Shown here piece after piece: positions 34,865 to 45,607 of a DNA stretch of 64,000 nucleotides. Position numbers and translations under genes: made by a program. The notes beneath the pieces were generated by a model. It did no database searches, was not told where the DNA came from, and saw nothing but the letters and a program-made list of their open reading frames with translations. The DNA lies in contig CP075496.1 of assembly GCA_021613535.1 (NCBI GenBank), positions 15,004,001 through 15,068,000 on the forward strand. The letters run 5' to 3'. Every line of letters begins with the position of its first letter. The first letter of the stretch is position 1. The stretch comes from Adineta vaga. Lineage: Eukaryota; Rotifera.

Positions 34865-35109
34865 TTTGATTGTTGTTGTGAAAGATAGAAAAAATATGAC
34901 AAATGTATCTGTTTCTCACATTCTTTTAAACTCTGAATATATACGTACTTTATCTTTGCATTATCATTCTATATTTTTATATTCAACAATGACGAATGAA
35001 AAACAAGATTGTGAGAAAATACAAAATATTTTTACATTAAATGTCTGTCATGAAGAATATACAGATTCAGAATTAAAATAACATTATATATCCAATAAGT
35101 TTAACAATC

Positions 35110-35155
35110 TTGAGGATGTGGGTAAAGAGTATGGCGTGACTCACATCCACATCCT
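35110..35155. repeat. Telomere-like foldback repeat, copy 4
   Basis: Left arm TTGAGGATGTGGGTA, right arm GACTCACATCCACATCC; the loop is about 12 nt. Confidence 0.65.
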
Positions 35156-35434
35156 TTGTTTATAATGTATAAGTCGTGACTAAATTTAATATTTTGTCAT
35201 AAGCCTTATGTTCAGCACAAGCATTAAGTGATCGAGACATGATTAATTTGTACGTGTGGATTGTTTTGTTCAAGTTTTTGATGTTTCATTTGTATCGGTC
35301 AATCTCCTATTATAACCAGTAGATTGATTTCCATCTTTATCAATCATTGTAACAGAAATATGTTCATTGACGTTTGCGTTCGGACGAGGATTTTTCATAG
35401 ATTTTCGCTGCAGCATAACCAGTTATGTCATCCC

Positions 35435-35690
35435 AGGTCGAACAATCCGGCGCGGAACTGGCCGGATCCAGAACATTCCGCCTATTACATGGAAGCAGGA
35501 TTCCAGGCCGGAATCTTTCGGACCAAATCCGTTGATTTCCGTTCATATCCGCACGTAAAATCTCGGAAACTGACGGAAAAAAACCGAAACATTCCGACCA
35601 GGAACCGCATATGTGGCATCCCATAGGAAACCAATAGATCCTACAGGAACATTCTGACGGTCGGAAACCCAAATTTTCCGTGATATTACC
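35435..35690. repeat. TCCGG/GGAAT-rich repeat island
   Basis: Dense TTCCG, CGGAA, ATCCG and GGATTCC words, GC-rich relative to the flanks. Same class as 6428, 8343, 9180, 36425 and 42700. Confidence 0.6.
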
Positions 35691-36424
35691 GCTTCTTTCC
35701 TTCCTCGTCGCATTCCTTCACCAATACCGCGTAACCCCCAAACGTGTAGTTTAATTCATCCATCACCTTCAACAAACCTGCATGCCCAAACAACACCGCC
35801 TAAGACTGGCCTCTCGTCTGGATTTTAGAGCCGACTAACATCGGATTCTTAATCCAATCGTGGACACACGAAAAACAACCCTGGTGATTCGTCTGTTCGT
35901 TATATTTTGAGCCGATTTTAATCCTCTCAAAAATCCTATCACGAACTGACCAAAATAAGTTTTGAGAATTTTTCCAAAGTCATTCGTATATGGGAAGATG
36001 GAGTTGAGATATGATCTCATACAGTTTTGGACTATTTCAATAGTCAAAATAGGTTAATAAGGTGATATTAGTTGGACAAATAGAGAGGTATGATTTATTT
36101 CGTATTATAATAATATTATGATATAATTTTTTTAGAAGATATATTATTCATGAATTAGCGTGATGTGGGTAAGTCATGATTTTTTATGCGTTATATTTGA
36201 ATAGTCTTCTTGTCTTTTATGTTGTAGGGTGTTATTTAGAACTTCACGGAAAGTATTTCGTTAGGTAAGTGCGTAGATGTTGCTGATTTTGATTGTTAAC
36301 TTTGTTAACTGATGTTTGGATTTTATTTAGGTACATCGTCTCTCGATCTGTGAATTTTGTTTTAGTAAGTTAAAATTATATTGTGATTTACTCCGGCTTT
36401 TGTCGTAGGGGAATAATTTTTATG

Positions 36425-36660
36425 AAGTTTCGATCGGTCGGTTCCGGCTGGTTCCATTGAGAACCGTGTCCATGGCTTTACCCGGAATGAGACGGTTCCA
36501 GTTCCGAGAAATTCCGGTCTGGAATACTGCTTCCATTTTCCGGTCCTTTTCCTTTCGGCTCCTTTGGGATCTGGTCGGAACTGGACGGAATGAGGCAGAA
36601 AAGAGGTGCTTTCCTGCGGGTTCCGATCGGTTCCGGAGGCCGGAACGTTTGTCCTGGGAT
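36425..36660. repeat. GGTTCCGG/GGAAC-rich repeat island
   Basis: A cluster of GGTTCCGG, CCGGAAT, GTTCCG and CGGAAC words. Both strands stay open in several frames (for example 36362-36673 minus and 36457-36711 plus) purely because of the repeat. Confidence 0.6.
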
Positions 36661-37307
36661 GTTTCCAACACAATTACCAAACGTATTCAATGTATCTTTA
36701 GCACTCTCTGAATCCCCTGTAACTATACTTCGATGACAAGACGAGTTGGCGTAAAAAGAAGATTCGTTTTCGAGAACATACCCATTATTCTCTCCGCTTC
36801 CTTTGTGTCACCACATAATGCTTCGAATCCTTCTTTTACAGGAGCAAACAACATTGTCATCATCTTGAGATAGTTTTCTTGAAAAATAATTTAGTTATTA
36901 TTATCATATAGAATGACAAAGGTCGCGTCTCTCTCTCTATATATATGTGATATCTCTTGCCGTTTTTCCAACATAAAATTCTGTTTCGTTTGGGTATATT
37001 GTGTAATAATATATTGAAACAAAAATGAAAAAAAGATATACTACCTAATACAAATGAATTTCTTTTGATTATATTCGAAATATCGATATTCTTTTAGAAG
37101 AAACTATATATCTTTTAATAGTTATTCACATCTAATGACCTTAAAAAACATTTGGCTTGTTCGCATCTGATCGTGTGCTCGTAACCATTGTTTAATAAGT
37201 TAATCATAAGTCAGAATATAGTTGATACATATCTTCATTCGACACAAAATATCAAGAAGAAATATCATTTCTATATTTATAAATCAAAAAGAAACAAAAA
37301 GTAGACA

Positions 37308-37384
37308 AGGATGTAGGTGTAGTTGGGTAGGTATAAGTATTCTGTTAGTTCTTAACTACACCTATCCATATCTTCACTCACACC
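37308..37384. repeat. Telomere-like foldback repeat, copy 5 (extended, imperfect)
   Basis: Left arm AGGATGTAGGTGTAGTTGGG and right arm AACTACACCTATCCATATCT, then TCACTCACACC. The loop is about 20 nt, and the arms are longer than in other copies. Confidence 0.55.
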
Positions 37385-37508
37385 GTTCACAAGAACTTTC
37401 TTGGAATTCGACTGAAGATATTTCATTATATGAATTTGTTAAAATTTGATGATGTTGAACAATCATATCTAAAATTTCATTTTTATTATTTAGATTTTTT
37501 TTAATATA

Positions 37509-39548
37509 TCATTGTTGAATAAATCGACTGAACGGCATAATTATTACGTTAAAGAGTACAACAGATAATCCAAATAGTTCAAGATAAGACACTATAAAAT
37601 AGAATTGAAAAATATTCTTTATATTTGAAATTGTTGCTCACAAATTTTGGACCTAATAAACAAATTCTTAGACCACCAATAAAATATAGACCTATTAAAT
37701 TAAATTGTAAATTAATTCGATGTTGAGGTAAATGAGTAGAAAGAGATAAAATAAAATAATCATCATCAAACGAACAATTGAATTCTGTAAATGATTTATG
37801 TCGATCTCTATCCATATTCTGTTGCATTGTGATATTATCACAAAAAAATCCTGTACTAACAAATTCAACATTGAGAGTAATGGGTTGTTCATCTAACATG
37901 ATAAATTTCATGATTGATCAAATCAAATTGTTTAAAGATCTTTTTTAATAATGTTCGATTTGATTTTTGTTTTGGAAAACAATGTAAAATACTAAGAATT
38001 ATAATGAAAATTAATCCTAAACCAATAGCAATCGATGTCCAGAATAAAGGTGAATATAAAAGACATTTAAAATTCAATTTAAAAATCTTATCCAATAAAA
38101 CATCATCGAATTGTATTGATTCAGATGATTCAGAATATGAATTGATTTGATCAGAATCAGATATATGAATTTTATTAATTTCTTTCACAACTGATCGAAC
38201 ACAAAACGAATCATTAATTGAACATTGATTACATTCAATACGTGATCCATTATTTTTAGTATTTGATGGACAAATAAAACAAGGACTAAAATGTGTTGTA
38301 TTTCGTGAAGTACCTGTTATACATGGTCGAGACAAATATATTCCTAAACTGATTGAATCATCTATATGTGTACTACAATAAACCGATGGACTTGCTGGAA
38401 CAATAAAAGCTTCACCATATGATTGACAATAAAACCAAAATGATTATTCCAAGCAACTAGACGAACTATATGATCAAGTCGTTCATTCAGTTTTGGAATA
38501 AATTGTTGATTATTCGGAAAGATAAAGATAGGATATTTACTAGTTGAAGATGAATTATCGATTGAATAGATCTTTAATAAAACAAAATAAAAAGTGAAAT
38601 ATAGTTTTACTCAAATTTTATCCTTTTCCTACCTGAACTTGAGATTTGGTCCATGGCAAAGTTGGTAGAAAGTGAGCAAGTACACCAAACATTCGATCAT
38701 TGAATACAACCACTGATTGACCAAATAAAACTCCAGTTTGTGATGAAATATATTCTGTTACAACGACTGGTTGATAAAGTCTATTGAGAGATACGATAAT
38801 AACTTTATACAAATAGGGAATACCGATGACAATTATTCGCGTTTTTTCATGAGCTGAAATGGACATATGTGTACTTTTGGCTGAAAATTGATCAAATTTT
38901 GAATTTGATAACCGTATGGATGCAAGTTTTGTTCCATTATTTATTGTAAATACGAATAAGTTTGAAGTATCATACCAGCGAACAGTCAAAAGTGCAATAT
39001 ATTCGTCAATAATATAGTCATATCTGTAGGAGAAACATAACGATAACCATCCCATATTTTTGTATGATTGATTTTTAAGATAGATTTTGTTGAAATATCA
39101 TAACGATAAGTATACTGTAATGAAAATGCATATGCCGAATTGCCAGAAAAAATCATATTCGTCTGAAAAGTTAAATTCAAATTAATCGTTACACTTTCAT
39201 TGATCTGCATAAAATCACGACTATCTGCTTGTAAAATAATCACACCTAATCGCCATGTTTCATCAAAAATTGTACTACCACTATTACCAAGAATAGCTAA
39301 ACTATTGATATTGATAATATTGGAATAATTAAGTTGTACATATCGTAGAATAATCAGAGATATTAGGAGAATTTTCTTATTTGATTATCTGCGAATATAA
39401 CTATAGAATCACTAATTGCTAAATGTGATCCGAAAGTAACAGATATTGTAGTATCATCTATATTGAAATTCTGTTTTCGTGCAAATTGAATAGAATTTAT
39501 ATTAATATATAAATTCGAAATGAAAATATAGAACAGTAAAAGTAACAT
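37509..39548 (-). pseudogene. Large single-pass membrane protein with propeller-like ectodomain, frameshifted
   Basis: From ATG at 39548: a signal peptide (MLLLLFYIFISNLYININS), then propeller-like ectodomain repeats (LAISDSIVIFADNQI, LAILGNSGSTIFDETWRLGV, THMSISAHEKTRIIVIGIPY, VLFGQSVVVFNDRMFGVLAH). Next comes a Cys-rich juxtamembrane part (CFICPSNTKNNGSRIECNQC), a transmembrane helix (FWTSIAIGLGLIFIIILSIL) and a C-terminal region with VEFVSTGFFCDN and further hydrophobic segments. One intron is recognisable (about 38569-38632). The frame changes near 39370, 39020, 38440, 37905 and 37570, so no continuous product exists in this sequence. FG-GAP-like families in bdelloids have this architecture; the name is tentative. 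Confidence 0.55.
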
Positions 39549-39868
39549 AACTCAACTTGATTTATGATTATAAAAAATATCAAAAGAATATTGTCAATAT
39601 TATTATTTTTCAGAGAGTAAACATATCAAATAACATTTGTTCATAATCAATATAAGTATTTTTGTAAATATATTTTGATTTTCATATAATCATAAAGATA
39701 TATGAGAGATTGACAATTTTTAATATTTATTAGTTTGATAAAATAATAAGATAAAAAGAAATACAATATAAGTTATAATATTATCATTAAATATGAAAGA
39801 ATGAGTAAAAGCAAACAGAATATACTCATACCTTTAATAATTAAAATATTGAATTAGAATTTTTTATT
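39549..39868. other. Short AT-rich intergenic spacer
   Basis: Upstream region of the minus-strand membrane-protein relic and 3' flank of the NDH-2 gene; nothing else seen. Confidence 0.5.
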
Positions 39869-40875
39869 TTAATATCGACTAATATCTCTTCCATAAATAT
39901 GAGTTCTAATCCAATCAAAAGCTAATAAAGCTTTTGTACGTCCAGTAAACATTTCTGTTAAATAAAATGATTTCCATAAATAAAGAGCACTACGACCAGA
40001 TAAAGATTTTAATGAAAACATATCTAAAATTGTTTTAGAATCATTAAAATCCAGTACAGCTGCATCACCACCAATATATGCTAATGAACCTTTATGTTTA
40101 TAATTAAATGCTTTCAAATTTTCTTGTTCAAAATTATTTAATTTAAAATCATTGATTTGATTTAATAAATTAGCAAGATAACGACCTTGTTGATGTGCAA
40201 CTTGTGCTGTAGCTGGTAAAGTACGAATTTTTTGATCAGCTTTTTCTAATATTAAACGAAGAGTTGAAAGTGTTAAATAACCTGATTTTTCTTTATCAGC
40301 TTCTGTAAATGCTTTTTCAATACTTGTTGAAAATATTTCAAGCTAAAAAAACAAAACAAAACAAAGTAAAAAAGAAAAAGAAATTTCATTTAATTTAATT
40401 TTTACTTGTGGATATTGAGATATTTTATTTTGAACTAAATTATGAAATTCTTGTAAATCTAAACCATCTTGATGATCTGTATCAGCTTCTTCAAATAATA
40501 ATTGAATTTTATCAATAAGTTTTAATTGTTCAATTGTTGCACAATCACCTAAAGCAAATATTGATTGATCTGAAATACCTTTAACACGTAAATATTGATC
40601 TGTTAAAAGACCCATTCGATTATGTTGAATATTTAATCCAATTAATTGTCGAATTTGATTTGTTAATGGTCTTGATTGTATTCCTGTTGCCCAAACAATA
40701 ACTGAACATGGAATTATTCTTTGTTCATTCGAATTTTTTGATTGAATTATAACTTCACGTTCTTTAACTTCTTTTACACGTGTATTTGTTAATACTTCAA
40801 TATTTTCACGATGAAAATGTTTTTCAGTATATTCACTTATTTTCTTATCCTAATTTAATAAAAGAAAAAGAAAAA

Positions 40876-40906
<31 letters not shown>

Positions 40907-41992
40907 AAACCATTGTTGATAAAATATGATCAGTTGATTGAATTAATGTTATTTTAACATCATTAGAAACAAGTTGAGGATAATAATTTTTAAGATCATC
41001 ATGAATTAAATCTGAAAGCTTAAAAAGAAAATTATGAAATATAAAAAAAACTAAATATATATACTTCAGCAGCAAATTCAACACCAGTTGGTCCACCACC
41101 AACAATAATAAATTGTAAAAGACGTTTTTTTTCTTCAATTGTTTGTGTTGGTATCATTGCTAATTCAAAAGCATCACTTATTTTTGCACGTATACGTCGA
41201 GCATCAGGAATTTCTTTAAGAAAATTTGCATATTTCTCAACACCTGGTGTATTAAATGTATTATTTTCTGAACCAATAGCCAAAATAAGTATATCATAAT
41301 CAATATTAAATATTGATTGATTAGAATCTAAATAAAATAAATATATTTCTTTTTTTCTTTAAAAATATTATTAATTTTTACTTTCTATTGATGTTAATGT
41401 TGTTTTTATTTGATCATTTGTAGAACATATGATCTTTTTAGTATTAACATCTACATTTATACAATTTGCTTCAATAAATTGAATACATGGTCCAATTAAT
41501 GAACGAATTGATTCAATAACAGTTCGAGTTTCAATTGTTCCAACACTAACAGATGGTAATAATGGTGTCATTAAAAAATAATTTCGTGGTGAAATACAAA
41601 TCACTTCATATTTTATTGTATCTATATGTTTTAAAAGTGATACAGCACCCCATCCTAGAAAATATTATTTAAAATATTTAAATATTTAAATATTCTTTTA
41701 CCTGTTCCTAAAACAATTAATCGTGGTTTTGTACCAATATTTTTATTTGAATTATTTATTAAATTAATCAATTGATATTGATGATATTTTTTATAACCAT
41801 AATATGTTCCAATACCAATAATATTAAATAGAATTAGATTTCTTAGATTTCGTTTTAATCTTTTACCTAAATAAAAACAAAAAAATATTATTTAGAAAAA
41901 TAAATGTTAAACTAACCAAAAGATGTTTTATTATTTGATCGTCCAGAAAACAAAGTCAAATTTCGAGTAAAGATAGATTTTATTCCATTCAT
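39869..41992 (-). CDS. Type II (rotenone-insensitive) NADH:quinone oxidoreductase with EF-hand-like loops
   Basis: Seven exons on the minus strand: 41917-41992, 41702-41866, 41382-41654, 41065-41327, 40911-41018, 40406-40849 and 39869-40342; 600 aa. Two dinucleotide-binding folds are clear: RLIVLGTGWGAVSLLKHID (FAD, about 73-91) and FIIVGGGPTGVEFAAE (NADH, about 244-259), plus VICISPRNYFLMTPLLPS, VIVWATGIQSRPLT and IFALGDCAT. An insert near 415-427 (ADTDHQDGLDLQEF) and one near 460 (ADKEKSGYLTLSTL) are EF-hand-like but non-canonical: the first has Gly at loop position 7 rather than 6, the second ends in Thr instead of Glu. The tail GGDAAVLDFN and SGRSALYLWKSFYLTEMF matches mitochondrial external NDH-2 enzymes. 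It oxidises NADH without proton pumping and passes electrons to ubiquinone. The basic N-terminus (MNGIKSIFTRNLTLFSGRSN) looks like a mitochondrial targeting peptide. Confidence 0.9.
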
Positions 41993-42457
41993 TTTCTTTT
42001 TTCTCCAAATAACAAATAAACAAGTAAGTTTATGGGGTTTTTTTTATGAAATTATTACCTTCAATTAATATTTTCACGTGTGTTTGAATAGAAATAAATA
42101 ATTTTACCTGTAAACGAAAAAGAAATCATTCAAACGTTACTCTATAATTAAGAATACAATCATTCTTTCTTTATACATGTTCGTCATCTGTATATATATT
42201 CGAAAGGAAAGAAAAATATATCGAAAGACATTAGACAAGATTTTGCTTCAATGAAAAAGAAATTTGAGTATATTTTTGAAATAAAGATATAATTCAGTTT
42301 TAGGGTGGGTGTGAGTGAGGGTCTCTTGTATAGACACTCACCCACACCCTACTTTGTTTTTCATATTTCTATCAGTTAGTTAATTCAACAATATCGTTTA
42401 ACATCGGCTTATATTAATTTCGGAATTTTTCCACTGATTTTATTATACATGAATGTA
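41993..42457. other. Upstream region of NDH-2 with a perfect foldback
   Basis: Contains the foldback at 42302-42350. No other feature seen. Confidence 0.5.
42302..42350. repeat. Telomere-like foldback repeat, copy 6
   Basis: Left arm AGGGTGGGTGTGAGTGAGG and right arm ACACTCACCCACACCCT with a short loop. One of the best-preserved copies; it lies about 300 bp upstream of the NDH-2 start. Confidence 0.8.
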
Positions 42458-43316
42458 TCAGAGCTTGGACGAGTACAAGAACTACAAGTAAAATTATTAT
42501 ACTTGTACTTAAAGAAGATGAACTCGTACTTATACTTTTACTTCAAGCAAATACTTTCGTACTTATATACTTAAGTAAAATAACCCGTACTTCTGTACTT
42601 TCCACTTGAGAAATAAGTAAAATATGCAATGAGTATAGTAGATTTCAACTGTTAAAATACGCTATATTTTATCGAATCCTGCACTCTACTTTTTTATTTA
42701 TCCCAGGTCAAACAATCCTTGCCATAGGATTCCGACGCGGAATTCACCGGATTTCGTCGAAATCCGACCAGATCACGATGAGAAATGATAGAAATTCGGT
42801 TGGAACCGACACTCGGAATCCTGTGGCAAAGATTCCGGCATAACTCGACAGAACCCGGTTGAAATTATCCGCATCTGACAGAACAAGATTCACCTATGAT
42901 ATATATGCTAATAAAATCGAAACATTAAACTAATTAAAACTGATACTTGAACGAAATAAAGAAAGTTAGTATAAGATTTTGCTTTAAATTGATGAAAATA
43001 ACATATGGATCTGTAGTTAAATAATCATCAAGAATCGAATCATAAGATGGTCATTTATGCGTAACAAATCAGCTGTCGACATTTAAATGAAGCAAAGACT
43101 ACCTCGATTAGCAAAAAAAAGATATTGCTCTCTACTAATCTCAAGTAAAAAGTACAAAAGTACGAGTTTTTGTACTTGGATGGAAGTACCAAAGTATTCC
43201 CCTAAAGTAAAAGTATAAGTACGAGTAGATTTTAAAAATACTTGTACTTGTACTTGTACTTTTTTACTCAAAAAGCCCGAAATACTCGAATACAAATACT
43301 TACATCCTAGCTCTGA
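42458..43316. mobile_element. Foldback element with long AAGTAC-rich terminal inverted repeats
   Basis: The left end TCAGAGCTTGGACGAGTAC and the right end (read on the minus strand) TCAGAGCTAGGATGTAAGTA start inverted repeats of about 170-190 bp. They share blocks such as CTCGTACTTATACTTTTACT and a TACTTTGGTACTT/TACTTTCGTACTT pair. The arms are dense in TACTTGTACTT words. The 500-bp centre holds a GGATTCCGACGCGG-type island (about 42700-42890) and no transposase. This is probably a non-autonomous DNA element or a foldback element. No convincing target duplication was found. Confidence 0.65.
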
Positions 43317-43624
43317 AATAAAGTCGATGTTACGCTAAAGCATATTCCCTTTCTTCAACAAAAAATGCACAAAATGGAACAGAACGAGATGAAAGCAATT
43401 GTATTCGATGAAGACTTACTGTTCGTCATAAAATGACTCACTATTTGCATGAAAATACCCATTCCATCATGTAAAATAACAATTCCCATTGTGGGTTGAA
43501 ACATGTTTAACCTATAAAAGGTACAGACAAACTTGTTGCAATACTCATTACTTGCAATATATTCTTTCAACAATACAGCCGATCGAAGATTTATATTTCT
43601 TTTAATTTTCTGGTTGTTACTACT
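43317..43624. other. Promoter-side spacer of the ubiquitin-like ORF
   Basis: No ORF supported. Presumably the promoter and leader of the downstream gene. Confidence 0.4.
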
Positions 43625-44170
43625 ATGCCTGTTCTATTAGCATCGGAACGAAAGTCGATGATCAGTTTGAATTTCTCTGCAATGGTTGGATCTAAATTCA
43701 GTCATCCGTTTCCATCTGGATGCAAACCGCAAGATCTTTACAAAGTGGTTGCTGAAAAACTTTATCCAAATTTCAAAGACGATGTCCAGCCAGGATGTGA
43801 GAATCGAATTGTGTTTCCATTTAAACTTCTAATAGCAGGGAAAACAATCCCATTTAATGATAGTACTATTGAAGACAAGAATTGTTTCGAAGAAATGAAA
43901 AAACAGATGAATCCTCGAACTGTTATTCTAGTTGGTGAGAAATTATCAGGTGGTAGCGACAGAGAGTTATTTGGTATGGATGCTCTCACCGCAAAATTTT
44001 TTACTGAATTTAAATCGGAATTGAACAAACTTCCAACGTCGTCGGGAGTCCAATGTTTAGTGTGTCACGGGACGAAAGATTGCATTCAGTTCACTTGTCC
44101 TACAAAACAATGTCTGAATCGTGTGTGCAGAGCATGCTTGCCTGAACATTTCGCTCAAAAAGCATCTTGA
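43625..44170 (+). CDS. Ubiquitin-like-fold ORF with a truncated zinc-finger end
   Basis: Intronless, 181 aa. Residues about 40-110 (FPSGCKPQDLYKVVAEKL ... FKLLIAGKTIPFNDSTIED ... VILVGEKLSGG) have the order of a ubiquitin-like fold (LLIAGKTI followed by a short acidic loop). The C-terminus QCLVCHGTKDCIQFTCPTKQ and CLNRVCRACLPEHF resembles the beginning of a RING/IBR zinc-binding region (CxxC ... C ... CxxC) but ends eight residues after the last cysteine. The stop TGA is the first part of a TTGAGGGTGTGGGTG foldback, so the natural 3' end may have been lost to an insertion. A role in ubiquitin transfer is only an inference. Confidence 0.55.
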   Translation: MPVLLASERKSMISLNFSAMVGSKFSHPFPSGCKPQDLYKVVAEKLYPNFKDDVQPGCENRIVFPFKLLIAGKTIPFNDSTIEDKNCFEEMKKQMNPRTVILVGEKLSGGSDRELFGMDALTAKFFTEFKSELNKLPTSSGVQCLVCHGTKDCIQFTCPTKQCLNRVCRACLPEHFAQKAS

Positions 44171-44213
44171 GGGTGTGGGTGAAAGTGATAGTTGTATCTG
44201 ATACCCACACCCT
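44167..44213. repeat. Telomere-like foldback repeat, copy 7, at the end of an ORF
   Basis: Left arm TTGAGGGTGTGGGTG (44167-44181), right arm ATACCCACACCCT (44201-44213). The stop codon of the upstream ORF (44168-44170) lies inside the left arm. Confidence 0.8.
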
Positions 44214-45153
44214 TTATTAATCAATTTGTAGTATTTGATTTTCTATTTCAATAAATCAATTGAAATAAAATTGAAATGACCAGAATTGTAATATTCCATA
44301 TTTTTATGAACGTTTCATGTCCACACCATTGATAACTTGTTTTTGTTAAACTTTTTACTTTTGCATCATAACAGATTTTTAATTTTATTCCTTATTTAAA
44401 ATAATACTTTACTAACAAGAAGTTAATTTTAATCTTCAACATTTGAAATGTAATCAATGATTATTTATTGATTTGAACTAATAATAAAAATTGATGTGTT
44501 TTTCTGTTTTCTCTAAAAAATCTTAAAAAAGAACGATTCATTGGTATTTTTATTTTGAAACGAAATTAATAGCTAATTTGCGTGACCGTGAACAAAAAAG
44601 TACAAACATAGTACTGGAACGTTCTTTTTTATCGTAATACACATGAAAAAGTACGATCATAATACTCGAACGTTCTTTTTTATCGTAAATAAACATGAAA
44701 AAGTACGATCATAGTCCTTGGTGTTCTTCATAATTATATGTCACAAAAAGAATTAGTTGAAACGGATAATTGTAATATTTTCGAATGAAATCTATATCAT
44801 TAGATTTACAAAAGAACAAATTTCTTTCTTCATTGAACTATTCGGAAAAAAAGAAGAGAATTTTGTTTTTGCTTTTTCTGGAATATATGAAACGAAATTC
44901 ATCGCAAAATATAGATGATTTTAGCAACATAACAATATACGTCACGCTTCAATGCCCACTTATTTTTAGCGATTAAATAATTATATACGGGGTCAAATTT
45001 TCATCTGTATAAATACCTTTGAAGATACATTTATCTTCATGATCATTTCTTCTATATAATTTTTTTTATATATTCTACTCCTACGGTAAGATATTAGATA
45101 ATATTTCTATTCAGCATTATTCTTCTTTTTTAATTTATTTAGTATTCAACAAT
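44214..45153. other. Intergenic with a 52-bp tandem repeat
   Basis: A three-unit tandem repeat at 44594-44729 is listed separately. An open frame at 44785-44976 has no protein features. The last 100 bp hold the promoter of the PAN-like gene. Confidence 0.5.
44594..44729 (+). repeat. 52-bp tandem repeat, about 2.6 units
   Basis: Unit core: AAAAAGTACGATCATAATAC, then CGAACGTTCTTTTTTATCG and a short AACATG end. Units begin at about 44594, 44645 and 44697; the last is truncated. Confidence 0.75.
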
Positions 45154-45607
45154 ATGAATTCACCAATTGTCGCTTTTGTCCTTTTTGGCATTCTCTTCAT
45201 CAACTCAATCAATGCAAGAAGAATTAATGTTGACGATTCAGATGAACGACGTTTTGAAACTCTATTTACGAAACGAGGTGCTACTTACGGAGGTATTTCA
45301 TAATATTCTTCGTTTATCATAATATTATTAATGAATGTATTATTTATTTTCTTTTATAGTTATCGAAACATCAAGTAGATGTGTAAGTATAATTAGTGGT
45401 AAAGATTATAATGGTGGTGATATAGATATTAATCATCCAGTACAATTACGTTCAGCTGCTGCATGTGCTGGATTATGCGATTCAGTTCCCGATTGTTTTC
45501 GTTGGTCATTTGATACAACAAATGGAAAATGCTTCCTCAAAGATACAGCAGCTCGTTATATCGACAATTCCAAGACTTACACAGGTGAATGTACCAAATC
45601 TACTTAA
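45154..45607 (+). CDS. Small secreted PAN/apple-domain protein
   Basis: Exons 45154-45292 and 45360-45607, phase 1, 67-nt intron; 128 aa. A signal peptide (MNSPIVAFVLFGILFINSIN) is followed by a short basic/acidic propeptide-like stretch ending in KRG, a possible dibasic cleavage site. A single PAN/apple module follows: CVSIISGKDYNGGDI, SAAACAGLCDSVPDCFRWSF and KCFLKDTAARYI, with six cysteines. PAN modules mediate binding to proteins or glycans. A 3' pyrimidine-rich tract (TTCTT)n at 45680-45703 follows the stop. Confidence 0.8.

Larger units (their letters stand above)
34865..37508. other. Gene-poor stretch with foldbacks, repeat islands and coding-like fragments
   Basis: Contains foldbacks at 35110 and 37308 and islands at 35435 and 36425. 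A minus-strand coding-like fragment at about 35690-35800 reads GLLKVMDELNYTFGGYAVLV. Another at about 36740-36890 reads LFAPVKEGFEALCGDTKEAE and RIMGMFSKTNLLF. Neither fragment can be assigned to a family, and no splice structure joins them. Several overlapping frames across the islands are artefacts of palindromic words. Confidence 0.45.

Noticed and set aside
35364-36711. Overlapping ORFs of 60-100 codons on both strands
   Set aside because: They follow the palindromic TCCGG/GGAAT islands and have no protein-like composition.
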